A stretch of DNA of 64,000 nt from Bactrocera neohumeralis (Eukaryota > Arthropoda > Insecta > Diptera > Tephritidae). A program made the translations under genes and the position numbers. Below are positions 13,785 through 24,221 of this stretch, piece after piece. The notes below the pieces were generated by a model. That model ran no database searches and was not told the origin of the DNA. It saw only the letters and a program-made list of their open reading frames with translations. The DNA lies in assembly GCF_024586455.1 (NCBI RefSeq), contig NW_026089624.1, positions 17,885,341 to 17,949,340 of the forward strand. Direction: 5' to 3'. How positions within the stretch are numbered: the stretch's first letter is position 1; the number at the start of each line of letters is the position of its first letter.

Positions 13785-15110
13785 GTATATAAATATATAT
13801 ATTTTTTTAAAATAAATATGTAATAAATATATACGTGTATATAAGTAAATGCAATTGGAATGTAATATGTATATGTATGTTTGTATATTGTTCTAAATAT
13901 CGGTTTTTTTGCTTATTCCGGCTTCTCCGTTGAGATGTAGGAGAAATAAGAATACCGATAGTTTTTGTGTTTGCGTTTCGCTAATGTTATGATACCCGTT
14001 TTTTGAACCTGTTTAAACGGGGTATATGAGTACAAACATACATATATGGTGCAAAAAATATTTTGTAAATATATATGTATGTAATAAATATGTACGTCTC
14101 TATAAGTAAATGCAATTGTAAATAGAATATATGTATGTTTTTATTTTGTTCTTTATCTTTTATTCTTTTAGGTTTAGGGTGTACTTTTTGTTTTTTACAA
14201 ATCTGCCTTCGCTTACGGTTTAAGCAATCCTGCTTACTGCTTTAAGAAGCAGAAGGGGTATTGCGGAAAATAGTGCAAGTACTTAGTTAAATTTTTTTGT
14301 ATTTGTATTTTTTTTATGAATATCGGTTTTTTTCCGTTTTCTCCGTTATGATGTAGGAGAAATGAGAACACCGATATTTTTTGTTTTTGTGTTTGTTAAC
14401 GTTCTGGTACCCTTTTTTTTGGAACTGTTTAAACGGGGTTTACCAGTTCAAACATACATATATGATATAAAAAATGGATACGATACACTTACATTGATTC
14501 GTATCAAGGGTATTTTTTTGACTTTGGGGGGGGACAAGTGTTGGTATGTTGCCTTTATGAGTGCTTTGCGGTCAGTGGCCTCCTTTCCTTAGCGGTCAGC
14601 TGCTCCCCTTTTTTTTGTTTTTTCCTGTTCCTCTGTGCCAGTCTCCTTTGTGAGTGCGTTCCAGCCCAGGCGTGTTGATATTTTTGTTGTTTTACTTAGT
14701 TGGTTTAATTTCGCGCCCGTTTTCCGTTTATCGCGACCGGTTTAGTAATGTATTATTAATTTTTGTTTTTTGTTATCGCGCCCGTTTGTTTGATATATTA
14801 TATATGTATGTATGTATGTGGTGGTATTGTCCACAGTTTTGTCACCTGACGTCTCACAACTTTTTTTTTTGTTTGTTCACTTTTATGTATTGCATTAATA
14901 TATGTATGTGCAATTTTATTTTATTTTTTTTCTTTGATTTTTTTTTTTCTTGTCACTTCACTTTTTTTTTTCGTATAATTGTATTTATTATATATTTGTT
15001 TAATTATAATATAATTTTTTTTTTTTTTTTCTTTTTTCACAATGTGTTCACTTTTAATTTTTCTCACTTTGACCACTGGTGCCGTCCGGTACGGCTTCGA
15101 AGGACCATAG
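12458..15110 (-). other. BEL-1 5' leader with repeated modules
   Basis: About 2.65 kb lie between the 5' LTR and Gag, with no credible coding; the T-rich 220-codon plus-strand frame at 14654-15316 is compositional. Repeated modules are: (A) caatcctgcttg...aaggggtattgcgg at 13088, 13171, 13516 and 14225; (B) gagatcactgcactttgtac at ~13024 and ~13457; (C) a ctccgttgagatgtaggagaaat-type block at ~13925 and ~14340; (D) a tttaaacgggg-centred block at ~14010 and ~14425; (E) three AAGAGTT/AACTCTT hairpin-like copies at 12674-12704, 12758-12782 and 12802-12828. Such leaders may carry packaging or regulatory signals (inference). Confidence 0.75.
15090..15107 (-). other. BEL-1 candidate primer-binding site
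   Basis: Three bases inside the 5' LTR, the minus strand reads TGGTCCTTCGAAGCCG. It begins with TGG, as expected for pairing with the CCA end of a tRNA. I do not assign the tRNA species. Confidence 0.55.
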
Positions 15111-15479
15111 ATAAAACTTTAGCGGTTTTTGAGAATTTCGCGGCACTTACCTCACAGGATGAAACGTATATGACGGTGCGCAACGAATGTAAAAAAAGAG
15201 GGCACGTAGGAGCGTACGATGAGTGTTTGAGTTCGCGGTCGAAAACAAAAAGAGGCTGGTGCCTTGTCCGTCAGTCGCTTTTGCTCTTTTTTGTGCGGTG
15301 TCCTCATGTGTGTTAAATTCGTGATGTTGGTATTGTGTGCGTGTGATGTGGAATGTGATGGCGATGTGGTGTGAAATGAAGATGTGGTGTAGAATGATGA
15401 TGTGGTGTGGAATGATGATGTGGTGAATGTAATGTGTGTGGTGTGGAAGTGTAATGGTGTGAGGGGGGTCTGAGACTCA
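15111..15479 (-). repeat. BEL-1 5' LTR
   Basis: 369 bp, matching 5786-6155. On the minus strand it begins TGAGTCTCAGACCCCCC next to the duplicated TTTAG (15480-15484) and ends AAAGTTTTAT before the primer-binding site. The GATGTGGTGTG array occupies ~15355-15425. Transcription of the element would start here toward lower coordinates. Confidence 0.92.
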
Positions 15480-15484
15480 TTTAG

Positions 15485-16564
15485 CCAAGGTTATAGAATA
15501 TATAATAGCAAAAAATTCTTTATCTGTTGTAGCATACTTGTACTTCTATTCATGGTTATTTAATGTTATGGAAATGTAGCACACTGTCTGACCTTGTTGA
15601 GAAAGCATTGTGCCTATTGCGTAATCACTTTCATCAGTTGTAATAGTAAACTCTTTATCATATTCAGGGAATTTTAAAATTGGATGTGATGAAATTAGTG
15701 TTTTCAAATCTTCAAAACTACTTTTTTTAAGTACTTTATCTTGGGATATGCTTCTTTCGAATAGTATTTAATAAATATCCTATATTACCTTGTAGCTCCC
15801 AAAAAACTTTTAAGCTCTCTCTGTTTTCAAAAGTTCTAATTCTTTTATTGCCAAAATTGTTTCTGTATTAGGTTCAATTCCATCTTTGACGTGCAAAAGA
15901 CCAAAATATCATCCAGATAGACAACACCAATTTTGTTTATGAATTCTCTTAGAAAGAAAGGCATACGGACGTACTCATACAGTCCCGCCGGAGTAACGAA
16001 AGCTGCTTTTTTGATTTCCCTTTCTGCCATTAATATTTGGTGATAACCTTTGGCTGAAGCAATGCTGCGAAAGTGCTGTGATTTGCCCACTTTATCCAAA
16101 ATTCTATCAATATTTAGCAAAGGGCAGTTAGTTGGTTAAGTCGCCTATAGTCAACCACTCTATATTTTAGAATATTTGAACCATCCGTTTTCTTTGGTAC
16201 AATTAAAACAGGTGAGCTATACCTGCTCCTACTTTTTCGGATTATTCCCTGACTTTCTAACTCATACATTTCCTTTCTTACCTCTTCCTCGTGTTTTGGA
16301 GGTAGTCTTTAGATTCTTGAATTTATTTGCAGGCCGGTTGTGGTCTTAATCTCGTGTACCACACAGATTACCGCCCTCTTTGTAAAATAATTTGTAGAAT
16401 CGGTTTAATAGAATTTCAATCTTGCTTTTTTCATCTGATTTTAGATGATCAAGTGCAATATTTTTTTGTTCACTCACTTCCAATGGATAAACCTGTTCCT
16501 GAATAGTTTTCATATGGAAAGGAATCATTGTTCCATTTTTCAAAGTTATATTCATTTTCTCCAT
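15485..16564 (-). pseudogene. Reverse transcriptase remnants (outer gypsy)
   Basis: 16346-16564 contains the segment before RT (LDHLKSDEKSKIEILLNRF, YKLFYKEG). 15845-16120 contains AKGYHQILMAEREIKKAAFV, TPAGLYEYVRMPF and VVYLDDILVF, with the catalytic Y-L-D-D. A deletion replaces the segment between RMPF and the YLDD block (normally G-L-NAP-TFQ). 15485-15540 gives the RNase H TDKEFFAIIYSI block. The gene is decayed. Confidence 0.85.
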
Positions 16565-16679
16565 ATCAATAATTTAAAAAATGTTGAAAATAAAATCCGA
16601 ATAATAAATTCCTAATAACAATTTATAAGGCTTGTCGAAATCTAACAATAGCCATCAAATCATAGAATTTTTTTTCATA

Positions 16680-16880
16680 ATTAAATTCCGCAGGGCATGA
16701 ACTTTTTACTTTAATGTTTGGTTTCTCAATATTGCCATTTAATGTACTTATAACCATACTCTCTCGCTCTAAAAAGGGTAAATTAAAAATTTCAAAGCTC
16801 TTTTTTTCATTACACTAATAGTGGAACCTGGATCTATTAAAGTGCACCACTTTTTCCCAAGCAGTGTTACCACTATAACT
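16680..16880 (-). pseudogene. Aspartic protease remnant (outer gypsy)
   Basis: The minus strand around 16815-16850 reads WCTLIDPGSTISVM, the retropepsin active-site context, but with D-P-G instead of the functional D-T/S-G. It lies between RT and the gag region, as expected. The Pro substitution would inactivate the enzyme. Confidence 0.6.
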
Positions 16881-16929
16881 ATATCATAATATCCCGAGGC
16901 TAATTGGTAAAAAAAAAACCGTCATTAAC

Positions 16930-17647
16930 GTTTACTTCTTCCGGTTCTTCAACCCGACTCATAGTATCTACTTCCATGGGAGTAGGCCTATTGAAATTCC
17001 ACTGTTATTGTTAGTCCAAGTATCCCTAGAGTATTGACTATAAATATTATTGGTATTTTGTAGTCTGTTATTATGTTGACCCGATCCATTTGTTTGACCT
17101 TGTATGTGTTATTAGTTCTATTATTTTGTTGCTGACTTACAGAATTATTTTTAAGTATGTATGTATTGGCCTGTAATTTTGTTGATTGTTAAAACTATTA
17201 GCATATCTAGGCCTAAAACTTTGTTGGCCTGTAAAATTATTTATATTACTTGGTACATTGTTTTGTGACCTATAATCTTGATTTTTTCTTTGGAACCCAT
17301 TGACATCTAAATTATTGGGTTTTTTAAATGAAGGATTTAAATTACCTTCGTCTAACCCTATGAAGCTTTATATAATCCCTGATAACAGAGTCAGTGAAAT
17401 TGAGTTACTTTTTGCATAAGTACAAGTCCCTGATATGATTTGCTTAATACGTTGAATAAGCATTCCTGAAAAAATTTCCTTCAATGAATGTTGGCAATTA
17501 ACCGGTATCACCCTCAAACGAATTCACATATTTATATCGTTTTTCAATACGTTGCCTTATTGACCTCTGGTTATGTATTGGATTTAATTCTAACAATTGT
17601 GTAATTGCTACTATACAATTTTCTAAATTCCTATTATTATGAGCCAT
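16930..17647 (-). pseudogene. Gag remnant (outer gypsy)
   Basis: A true ATG at 17645-17647 (minus) opens MAHNNRNLENCIVAITQLLE, and the frame runs about 50 codons to a stop near 17500. After that, Asn/Gln-rich segments (for example KPNNLDVNGFQ, NNVPSNINNFTGQQSF) appear in shifting frames until the protease. This matches the Asn-rich C-terminal Gag of 17.6-type elements in composition and position only. Confidence 0.5.
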
Positions 17648-18022
17648 TTTATTTAAATTGATTTATTTTTCTTTTTCGAGAACTTTTGTTTTATTAATAT
17701 ATAATTAATTTCACTTATTTTCACGTTTTTGTTTTGCGTTTTTTTTTTTTATCACTTTCTTTTTACATTTAGAACTAGGAGTACAAGATCTATCAAAGGC
17801 TTGCTCCTACAATTATGTAGTCACTGGGAATTCAAGATTTACTCCACTTTCTACAATTTTAGAATTACTGGGTTTTGGTCTTTGTTGACCAAATACATAT
17901 ACATACATATATAATATAAAATTATGTTTCAATATTTTAATCTTACATTACTTCTCTGCATCTTCTCGGAAGCCGCTGCTGCTGTTGCTGCAGTTGTTGT
18001 TCTTGTTTTTGTTTTTACTTAC

Positions 18023-18345
18023 AGTACTACTACGATAAAGACAAAAATGCATCTCAAGCCGCCATAAAATTTGTGAAGTTTATGGACCCGATACAGTTTC
18101 CATTTCCACCGCACAACGATGGTCTCAACATTTTCGTTCTGGTGTAGAGGTGGTCGAAGATGCGCCACGCTCCGGAAGGCCTGTCGTCGAAAATTGCGAT
18201 AAAATCGCTGAATTGGTCGAAAAAGACCGGCATAGTAGCAGCCGTAGCATCGGTCAAGAGCTGGGCATGAGTCATCAAAAATGCATTTCAATTTCAATAA
18301 AAATACCGCAAGACTTTTTTGACAACCATTATTTTTATAAATATT
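18023..18345 (+). mobile_element. Mariner remnant: transposase N-terminus joined to the 3' end
   Basis: 18030-18285 encodes a helix-turn-helix N-terminal part of a mariner transposase in two frames. A KNASQAA..KF block comes first, then, from 18150, VVEDAPRSGRPVVENCDKIA and RHSSSRSIGQELGMSH. Immediately afterwards the sequence changes to a mariner-like end with accgcaagacttttttgacaacc, so the catalytic core is deleted. It sits in the leader of the outer gypsy element. There is one frameshift near 18090-18150. Confidence 0.8.
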
Positions 18346-18514
18346 TGTAATTTATTTCGCTGCTTTCATTTGTGGTCTCCTTTTTCTTAACTTTTGCTTC
18401 TGCTCTTGTTGCATACATTTTACTACGCTCATTCAGTATTGAGTTTCGTTAATAAATTGTTATTATTATATTTTTATTTTGTGTATAACTGCAGTTTTTG
18501 TTGTTGTTAGCCGG

Positions 18515-18532
18515 TCCGCTTCGACTGCGCCA
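18515..18532 (-). other. Candidate primer-binding site of the outer gypsy element
   Basis: The minus strand reads TGGCGCAGTCGAAGCGG, close to the tRNA-Ser-type primer sites of 17.6/297-like elements. It is upstream of the Gag start after a ~0.5-kb leader (excluding the mariner insert). The 5' LTR would begin at 18533, but I cannot delimit it. Confidence 0.6.
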
Positions 18533-18689
18533 GTTATATTTTCTACCTATATTCTCCAAAATGACTGCACTCAAAAATGTTACTACAACTACTTTATTGA
18601 ATAAAACTTAAAACTCACTTAAGCTACGTGTTATTTTTAAACATTTCTTAAAGATGCTGACTCGTGACATTCCGTCACGTTCAGATTTT

Positions 18690-19200
18690 TATCCATGTCT
18701 CTGTGGCATGGATGGTTTTAAATTACAATTCCCAGGGAAGTCATACAAAACTGGAGCTTTTACCGCAGAATGAACATTTTGTTTCATCATCGTCACCGTA
18801 TTTATACAGATATTGTCGGAAGCATCTGTGTTCAGTCAGCAAATGCGTCAGCTAATAATGAGTCTCGCCGTGTTTGCTCCACCCATTCTTGGATGTTTCT
18901 GATTAGTGTGTACGTCCACCTTCCTTTTACTGCCACGTCCCAACGCCTCTGCCAATCCAAATATGCTTTTCTGTCTTTCTGTTTTCCGTTCTCCCGTTGT
19001 AAGGGGACTTCCAATACCTCTGGATTTCTTATATATTCTTTTGAGTTCCAGTGTCATTGTGTCAGGGCATACCCGCGATGACCCCATATGCCTCGTGAGA
19101 GACCGTGCGGAATCCTCTGCTCGTAAGCTACAGACATTTGTGCCGCAAGAAAAGCATCTTTCTTTGATTTTACAAAACTTCATCGATTTACCTCCCGTAG
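18690..19200 (-). pseudogene. R1-like LINE ORF2 C-terminal fragment
   Basis: In two to three minus-strand frames the region reads LTRHMGSSRVCPDTMTLELK, RIYKKSRGI, KAYLDWQRRWDVAVKGRW, TYTLIRNIQEWVEQTR, LLADAFAD and later FILR and CMTSLG. The W-RRWD---KGRWT--LI-----W pattern is the hallmark of the C-terminal part of R1-group ORF2 downstream of RT, before the Cys-His motif. It is frameshifted and 5'-truncated, as usual for old LINE tails. Confidence 0.7.
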
Positions 19201-20000
19201 TTCATGAGAAAATAATTTTATAGTGCACTAAACTTCAATCTTCAATAACTTTAACAAAAAAAAATATTTTTGACGAAATTTGGGATATGCATCTGGTCCC
19301 CTCCTAGTAAACTGCTAATTTTCAAAATCGGTAATTTTGCGAAATTTCCCTGGATCACATGACGTGATTTAACCCAGCAGCTAATTGCTCGTCTGCAAAT
19401 GCTGTACAAAAAGATATTCTTTTTGTTGTTCAAAGTGTTCACTAGGGTGGGTCGATTCCGGACTTTTTTCGATTCGGGATTTGTAATAGTGCGGAAACGT
19501 TGCCTTAGTACTTCCTGATTCCAATGCAACTTTTTGTTTTGAGATCGGATTGCATCTTCAACCCCGGCCTTGAAATTTCGGAAATTCGCCTAAAATCGTG
19601 AAATTGTCTACCTAGCGCCTGAAATACGCATCTCATGGCACAATGTATAAAATAAAAGTTATTTGTCACGTCATTTGCTACCGAAATGGTATACATGATC
19701 ATGGCCGTAGGACGAACCGTTCCCGAGATACGAGCGAAAAGGCGGCGCGCCACAGCGCAAGGTAAAAATTTTGCAGCTCTCAGCTAACCTGTATTGGTCA
19801 CCCAGAACCCACCGCGTGGAGGTGGCTGCTCTTCGGGTTCCTCCCAAGCCCAACCCAACCAACCAACCATATGTCAGGCTGGTTTTAGTCTGAATCTGTG
19901 TCAAATTTATTGATAAAATCAGATTTCGTACTAAACTTTGGCATTTGTTGCCTAGATTTCAGTGTAAAGCGTATAAAACGATCACGAGATTGGGGGCCAA
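19201..20000. other. Non-coding stretch with CACTAGGG terminus at 19440
   Basis: No gene is seen. At 19440 the sequence begins CACTAGGGTGGGTCGATTCC, which looks like a transposon end. The opposite orientation (…CCCTAGTG) occurs at 34331-34338. Between here and 20000 the sequence is unique-looking and non-coding, downstream of the gene at 20009-21644. Confidence 0.45.
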
Positions 20001-20008
20001 TAAGATGC

Positions 20009-21644
20009 CTATGTCACCAGTTTGGCGGTTTTCTCGACTGCCACGGTGTGAGAGGGGAATTCACTAAATTTCCATACCTCTGCAGTGTCTCCCGACAGCC
20101 CTTTTATGAGTTCTTCGTTAGAAACTGAACAAAGAACTGGTGGAACAGTCAAGGTAATAGTCTTCCAGTTAATCATATCGTAATAATTATTAGCTTTGAA
20201 ATTCAGCTTTGGCACTTTATTACATCTAACCCTTCCATTTACAGTGTCAGACTCTGCTTCTCTGGCTGCCAGAAGACGGTCAAGGGCCAACTTTCTGACT
20301 TCTATCCGTTCGTCAGTCATCATACTAAGGATAATGTTTTCTGGAAGAGCAAAGAAAGCATTCTGTTGAATGGATGAATCGACAACCTTGCGCAGTTTAG
20401 CAGGTAAGTATCTCGACCTTTGAATTGCAGCATAGAGATGGCGCGAGCCAGTTTTGATTGAACTGTTGAATCTTATTGAGAACCACAAAGGTGAGTAAAC
20501 TGTAAGTATGTACTTGACCAAAATCTTAATTTTCTTTGTTGGTTTGTCAGTAGAAATGTATAATCTCAGAATTCTATTTGCACAGGTGAGCCAGCGAGAT
20601 TTGCACATGTTACCTGGATGCATCGACGCTAAATCTGAGGAACATTGACCGGAAATAACAGCTTCTGATATTTTATAGAGATAAGCTTGGTCTGTGCTAA
20701 GTTGGGTGGATTAATAACCTCAGAAGGTAATTGGCAGGATGGAAAACTTTCAAACTTGACAACAGGCAACTTTTCACAATCAGGGAGCAGTTTATCTATG
20801 TCGCCAGAGAATGTATTTGGACTCTTTGAGACACCATCTATGTGTTCGAAAAGAGCACGAAATGCAAGTTCGTTGGAATGTAGAAGACAAACAGCCCACT
20901 GTAATGGCCTACCTATTCTTTCTTCTAGTTTCCGAATGATTCCACCTTTCCAACCTGTGTTCGTGTTGGTGCCATCAGCACCGACAACTTCTAGATGTTC
21001 CACATCAACTGAATTGTCTTGAAAATGTTGCCGTATTGCTTGCGTCTCATCCTCAGCTGACCCGGAAGGAGAGGTGACGTGGCCAAAGTAATGACAACCA
21101 GGTTCCGCTATAAGAGAAATATGTTCCTCTTTGACAGTGTCGCGGTAGTACTTTTCACCTTCGCTGACTTGTGTAAGTGTATTGTCTTTGCGGCCTTCAA
21201 AATACAGCCCATATACAGAGTCAATACTTTCGGTGTTTTGGAGCTTAACTCCAATACTTTTTTTGCCCGACTAATCTTGCATTTGTCAGTGACAAAGCTA
21301 GCCTGATCCTTTGTTATCAAACCTGCTTTTTTGGCATCCAGAAAAGCAGATGAAACAATCAAGGCCGCTGCTCTATCACTTACTCCAAATCTTTGGGCAG
21401 CTAAAGCAGTGTGTTCTACTACTAGTGTGTTTTGTTTGGTTTTAGAGGATGGAAGAGAAAATTCATCATCAGCATCGTTTTTGGAAGAATCCATGTGCAT
21501 CGCACCTACATTGTTGTCGTCTGTATGAGAGTCTGGCTGATCTGAATGGTCACGTGTTCTAGCTGATACTTTTCTGGTAAGCGTTGATGTTGAATGACGT
21601 TTTGAAAGCTCTTCTTTACGTTCATTTTTCTTTGTAATTGACAT
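20009..21644 (-). pseudogene. Broken gene of an uncharacterised multicopy protein family (transposase-like?)
   Basis: Three frames join into one protein-like order. 21108-21644 is a polar N-terminus, then AAQRFGVSDRAAALIVSSAF and DAKKAGLITKDQASFV. 20629-21003 holds VVGADGTNTNTGWKGGIIRK and GRPLQWAVCLLHSNELAFRA. 20009-20623 holds MCKSRWLTCANRILRLYIST, SRYLPAKLRKVVDSSIQQNA, VPKLNFKANNYYDMINWKT and FPSHTVAVEKTAKLVT. From memory this layout (D-GTN-NTG, GRPLQW--C-LH-NEL, RWLT-ANRILRLY, H--AVE---KLVT) belongs to a family found in many copies in arthropods and cnidarians without assigned function. The layout of conserved D, CxLHxNE and W blocks and a C-terminal HT-AVE resembles an RNase-H-fold transposase (inference). 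Frameshifts near 21130 and 20626 break it. Confidence 0.6.
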
Positions 21645-21685
21645 GAACTAAAAAATGTACAACACTGGATTTCAGTGTTCATAGT

Positions 21686-21837
21686 TGTCAACCCTGACAG
21701 TTTGGAAAACGCAACTTCCTTCTGGATTACGCTACCGTCGAGTACAGACGTGCTTTTATATTCGGTATTGTATAATACTTTATTTTAATACAAATGCAAT
21801 TATAATGAATTATAATTAAATAAATACAAACGCAACA
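21686..21837 (+). repeat. Candidate 5' LTR of the mag-like element
   Basis: A segment starting TGTCAACCCTGACAG and ending AACGCAACA, five bases before a TGGCGAC-type primer site. Short LTRs are usual in the mag lineage. No partner LTR is in the window, so the left border is a guess from the TG/CA rule. Confidence 0.35.
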
Positions 21838-21842
21838 TTTAT

Positions 21843-21855
21843 TGGCGACGAGGAT
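21843..21855 (+). other. Candidate primer-binding site of the mag-like element
   Basis: TGGCGACGAGGAT lies 63 bases before the Gag ATG at 21918. It begins with TGG as expected for a tRNA 3'-end complement and has the form seen in mag-like elements. Confidence 0.6.
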
Positions 21856-21917
21856 TTAATTCATCATCTGACCATTTTAAATGAAAAATCAAAGTGTCGC
21901 AATGTAAAATCTTCAAA

Positions 21918-22666
21918 ATGACAAACGACAGCCTTATGCTAGAGCTAGTACAGCAGCAACAAAGATTCGCAGCATCGTTGCTCGAACAGCAGAAACAGTG
22001 GATGCAGTCAACTCAGAAGTCCATGTTGAACGCGTAAAAGAAGCAACAGTGGTTCCACCGTTCCACGCATTTAATAAAAACCATCAGAATTGGGAATCCT
22101 ACCTGGAACAACTTTCACAACATTTTATGGCCTATTCGGTAAGCACTCCAGACAAGCAAAAATCGTTTTTTCTATCATGGATCGGTATGGAATTGTTCGA
22201 ACTTTTAAAGAATTTATTCGGCGTTGCAACCCTGCAATCGCAAACATACACTCAGTTGACAGACAAATTAACGGAACATTTCCAGTCGAAACGTCATGTA
22301 GTCGCAGCTCGTTATGAATTTTTTAAGCGAGAAATGAAGCATACGCAAACGCACCGTGAATGGGTTGCCGAACTTCGTGGAATTGCAAGGGAATGTAAAT
22401 TTAATTGTTCCGCCACGAACTGTTCCGCAAACTTTGTAGATGAATTAATTCGCGATCAAATCATACTTAACACACCATACGATCAAGTCTGCGCAGCCGC
22501 TCTTCAAAAATTACAACCATCACTAGAAGACGTACTCTTAATAGCTGAAACATACGAGACAACAACAAAAACAGTAGCAACTATCAAAGAAAATACGAGT
22601 TCATCCACCATGCAGGTGAACACAATGCAAACACGCAAAAATTGGAAAAAACAACAAAAGATGTAA
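21918..22666 (+). pseudogene. gag: Gag of the mag-like element (one frameshift)
   Basis: The likely native start is ATG 21918, opening MTNDSLMLELVQQQQRFAAS and running to a stop at ~22035. The capsid continues in the next frame from 21998 with VVPPFHAFNKNHQNWESYLE, DKQKSFFLSWIGMELFELLK, REWVAELRGIARECKF and DQIILNTPYDQVCAAAL, the standard mag/K02A2.6-type Gag pattern. A one-base indel near 22000-22035 separates the two parts. It would form the capsid. Confidence 0.85.
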
Positions 22667-23058
22667 TGAAAAGAGAACAGAACATAAATTTTAACGTAAA
22701 GAAACAAGTGAAATTGAAGTCATGTGCAGGTTGTGGCATTTCGCACAATAGGGAACGATGTAAATTTCGTAAAGCGATATGTAATAAATGTGCCAAAAAA
22801 GGACACATTGCTGCAGCTTGTATGTCAAATCAGAGCAAAAGTATTATAAAAAGCACAACGATTCCAGATCGAAAATGGAATCAAAACAAACAAGAAAATG
22901 AACAATATGTTAGTACCTTGGATGCAGTGAATATTGCAAATGGCATAATAGAAGATGAAGCAAATAAAAAATGTATCAATTTAGAAATCTTTAACAATGT
23001 AATACAGTTTCAATTAGATGCGGGCGCAACCGTTTCAATAATCAATTTAAAGACGTAA
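22642..23058 (+). pseudogene. Nucleocapsid zinc knuckles and protease start (mag-like)
   Basis: Two zinc knuckles, CAGCGISHNRERC (CCHC-like) and CNKCAKKGHIAAAC, are followed ~90 residues later by FQLDAGATVSII, the retropepsin active site with D-A-G instead of D-T/S-G. A stop at 23056-23058 then interrupts the protease. Pol continues at 23065 in another frame. The overlap with Gag (22642-22666) suggests an original frameshift or a later indel. Confidence 0.85.
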
Positions 23059-23064
23059 AACATA

Positions 23065-24183
23065 TTGAATAGACCGAAATTAGAAAAGTGTACAAAGACA
23101 TTATATGCATTTGGACAGCAGCCTATTCCAATATTAGGTGAATTGCACACTAAAGCAAAGTGTGGAAATAAGCAAAAGCGCATTGCTGTAATAGTTGCAA
23201 ATATAGAAAACGCTAACAATCTATTTGGGCTAGATTTATTCAAGGAATTCGGTTTTGAAATTACGCAAATTGATAACGTAGTTGATAAAGGCGAATATAT
23301 CAAACAAATTGAAGATTTATGCAATAAATATGAAACAGTATTTGACAACACAATTGCTGGCGTTATAAAAAATTTTAAAGCAAGTATACGTATGCAGACC
23401 ACTGCCATACCAAAATTGTATAAAAGCAGGCAAATACCGTTCGCGCAAATGTCAAAATTCTGTGAGGAAGCAGATAGGCTTATTAATACCGGAATTTGGA
23501 AACCAGTAAAATTTAGTAACTGGGAGTCACCAATCGTCTTAGCACCAAAACCAGATGGGTCGGTAAGAATATGCGGTGATTTTAAAGTAACAATTAATTC
23601 ACAATTACAAATTGAGCAATATCCATTGCCAACACGAGAGTCGCTATTACATACAATACGACACGGTACACATTTTTCGAAATTAGATTTAAAAGATGCT
23701 TATTTACAGATGGAGTTGGATGAAGATTCCAAACAAGTAATGGTAGTCAATACACCTTTAGGATTGTTCCAGTATCAACGACTTCCATATGGTATTGCCA
23801 GCGCACCCGCAATTTTTCAGCGTTATCTTGAACAACTTCTCAATGGTATATAAGGATGTGGAAATTATTTGGATGACATTATTATAACCGCACCGTCATT
23901 GCAAGAACATGTAAAACGAGTAGAGCAAGTAATCAAAATTCTCCAAGACAACGGTATCAAGTGCAAAAAGGAAAACTGTTTCTTTTTAAAGGAAGAAATT
24001 GAGTACTTGGGTAGAAGAGTAAGCGCTAAGGGAATCCTTCCAGACTATTCAGGCATTCAAGCAGTTAAGCAACTGAAACCACCTATGAATATAACGCAAC
24101 TAGAAGCTTTTATAGGTAAAGTGAATTGCTATTGCAATTTTATTCCAAATTTTTCTCAGTTAGCCGCTCCACTAAATAAGCTA
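23065..24183 (+). pseudogene. pol: Protease C-terminus and reverse transcriptase (mag-like)
   Basis: 23065-23853 includes the protease tail (LFGLDLFKEFGFEI, which contains LFGLD) and RT blocks: WESPIVLAPKPDGSVRICGD, INSQLQIEQYPLPT, FSKLDLKDAYLQMELDED, PLGLFQYQRLPYGIASAPAI, FQRYLEQLL. A stop at 23851-23853 precedes the active-site block, where NYLDDIIITAPSLQEH gives Y-L-D-D (from ~23866). 23869-24183 continues with the thumb/connection (CFFLKEEIEYLGRRV, LEAFIGKVNCYCNFIPNFSQ, LAAPLNKLRR). The reading frame is cut by the Transib left end at 24189 and restarts at 33004. Confidence 0.9.
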
Positions 24184-24188
24184 CGCCG

Positions 24189-24221
24189 CACTAAGGGGTA
24201 TTTGATGCAAAAAACCGGTCA
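24189..24221 (+). repeat. Transib left terminal inverted repeat with RSS-like layout
   Basis: CACTAAG (24189-24195), a 12-nt spacer, then CAAAAAACC (24208-24216) and GGTCA. The heptamer-spacer-nonamer layout parallels the V(D)J recombination signal (CACAGTG, 12, ACAAAAACC). Transib ends are the accepted relatives of those signals. Confidence 0.9.

Larger units (their letters stand above)
15480..18532 (-). mobile_element. Errantivirus-like Ty3/gypsy element, 5' part
   Basis: Continuation of the element at 3348-5785 after the BEL-1 insertion. On the minus strand it gives RNase H upstream motif, RT, protease, Gag/nucleocapsid, leader and a candidate PBS. The first minus-strand motif left of the RT is the RNase H block whose partner lies at ~5750, which proves that the two parts were once contiguous. 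The coding is heavily frameshifted and the leader carries a mariner remnant. Confidence 0.8.

Noticed and set aside
13740..13800. (TA)n tract as a CRISPR- or origin-like feature
   Set aside because: Simple microsatellite; no spacers and no context for either.
14654..15316. Long plus-strand open frame (220 codons)
   Set aside because: Phe/Tyr-rich translation of T-rich leader and LTR of BEL-1, on the opposite strand to the element's genes; no domain.
17900..18020. Polyglutamine-like CAG/CTG tract as a gene exon
   Set aside because: A short gctgctgctgttgctgc run in the gypsy leader with no open frame around it.
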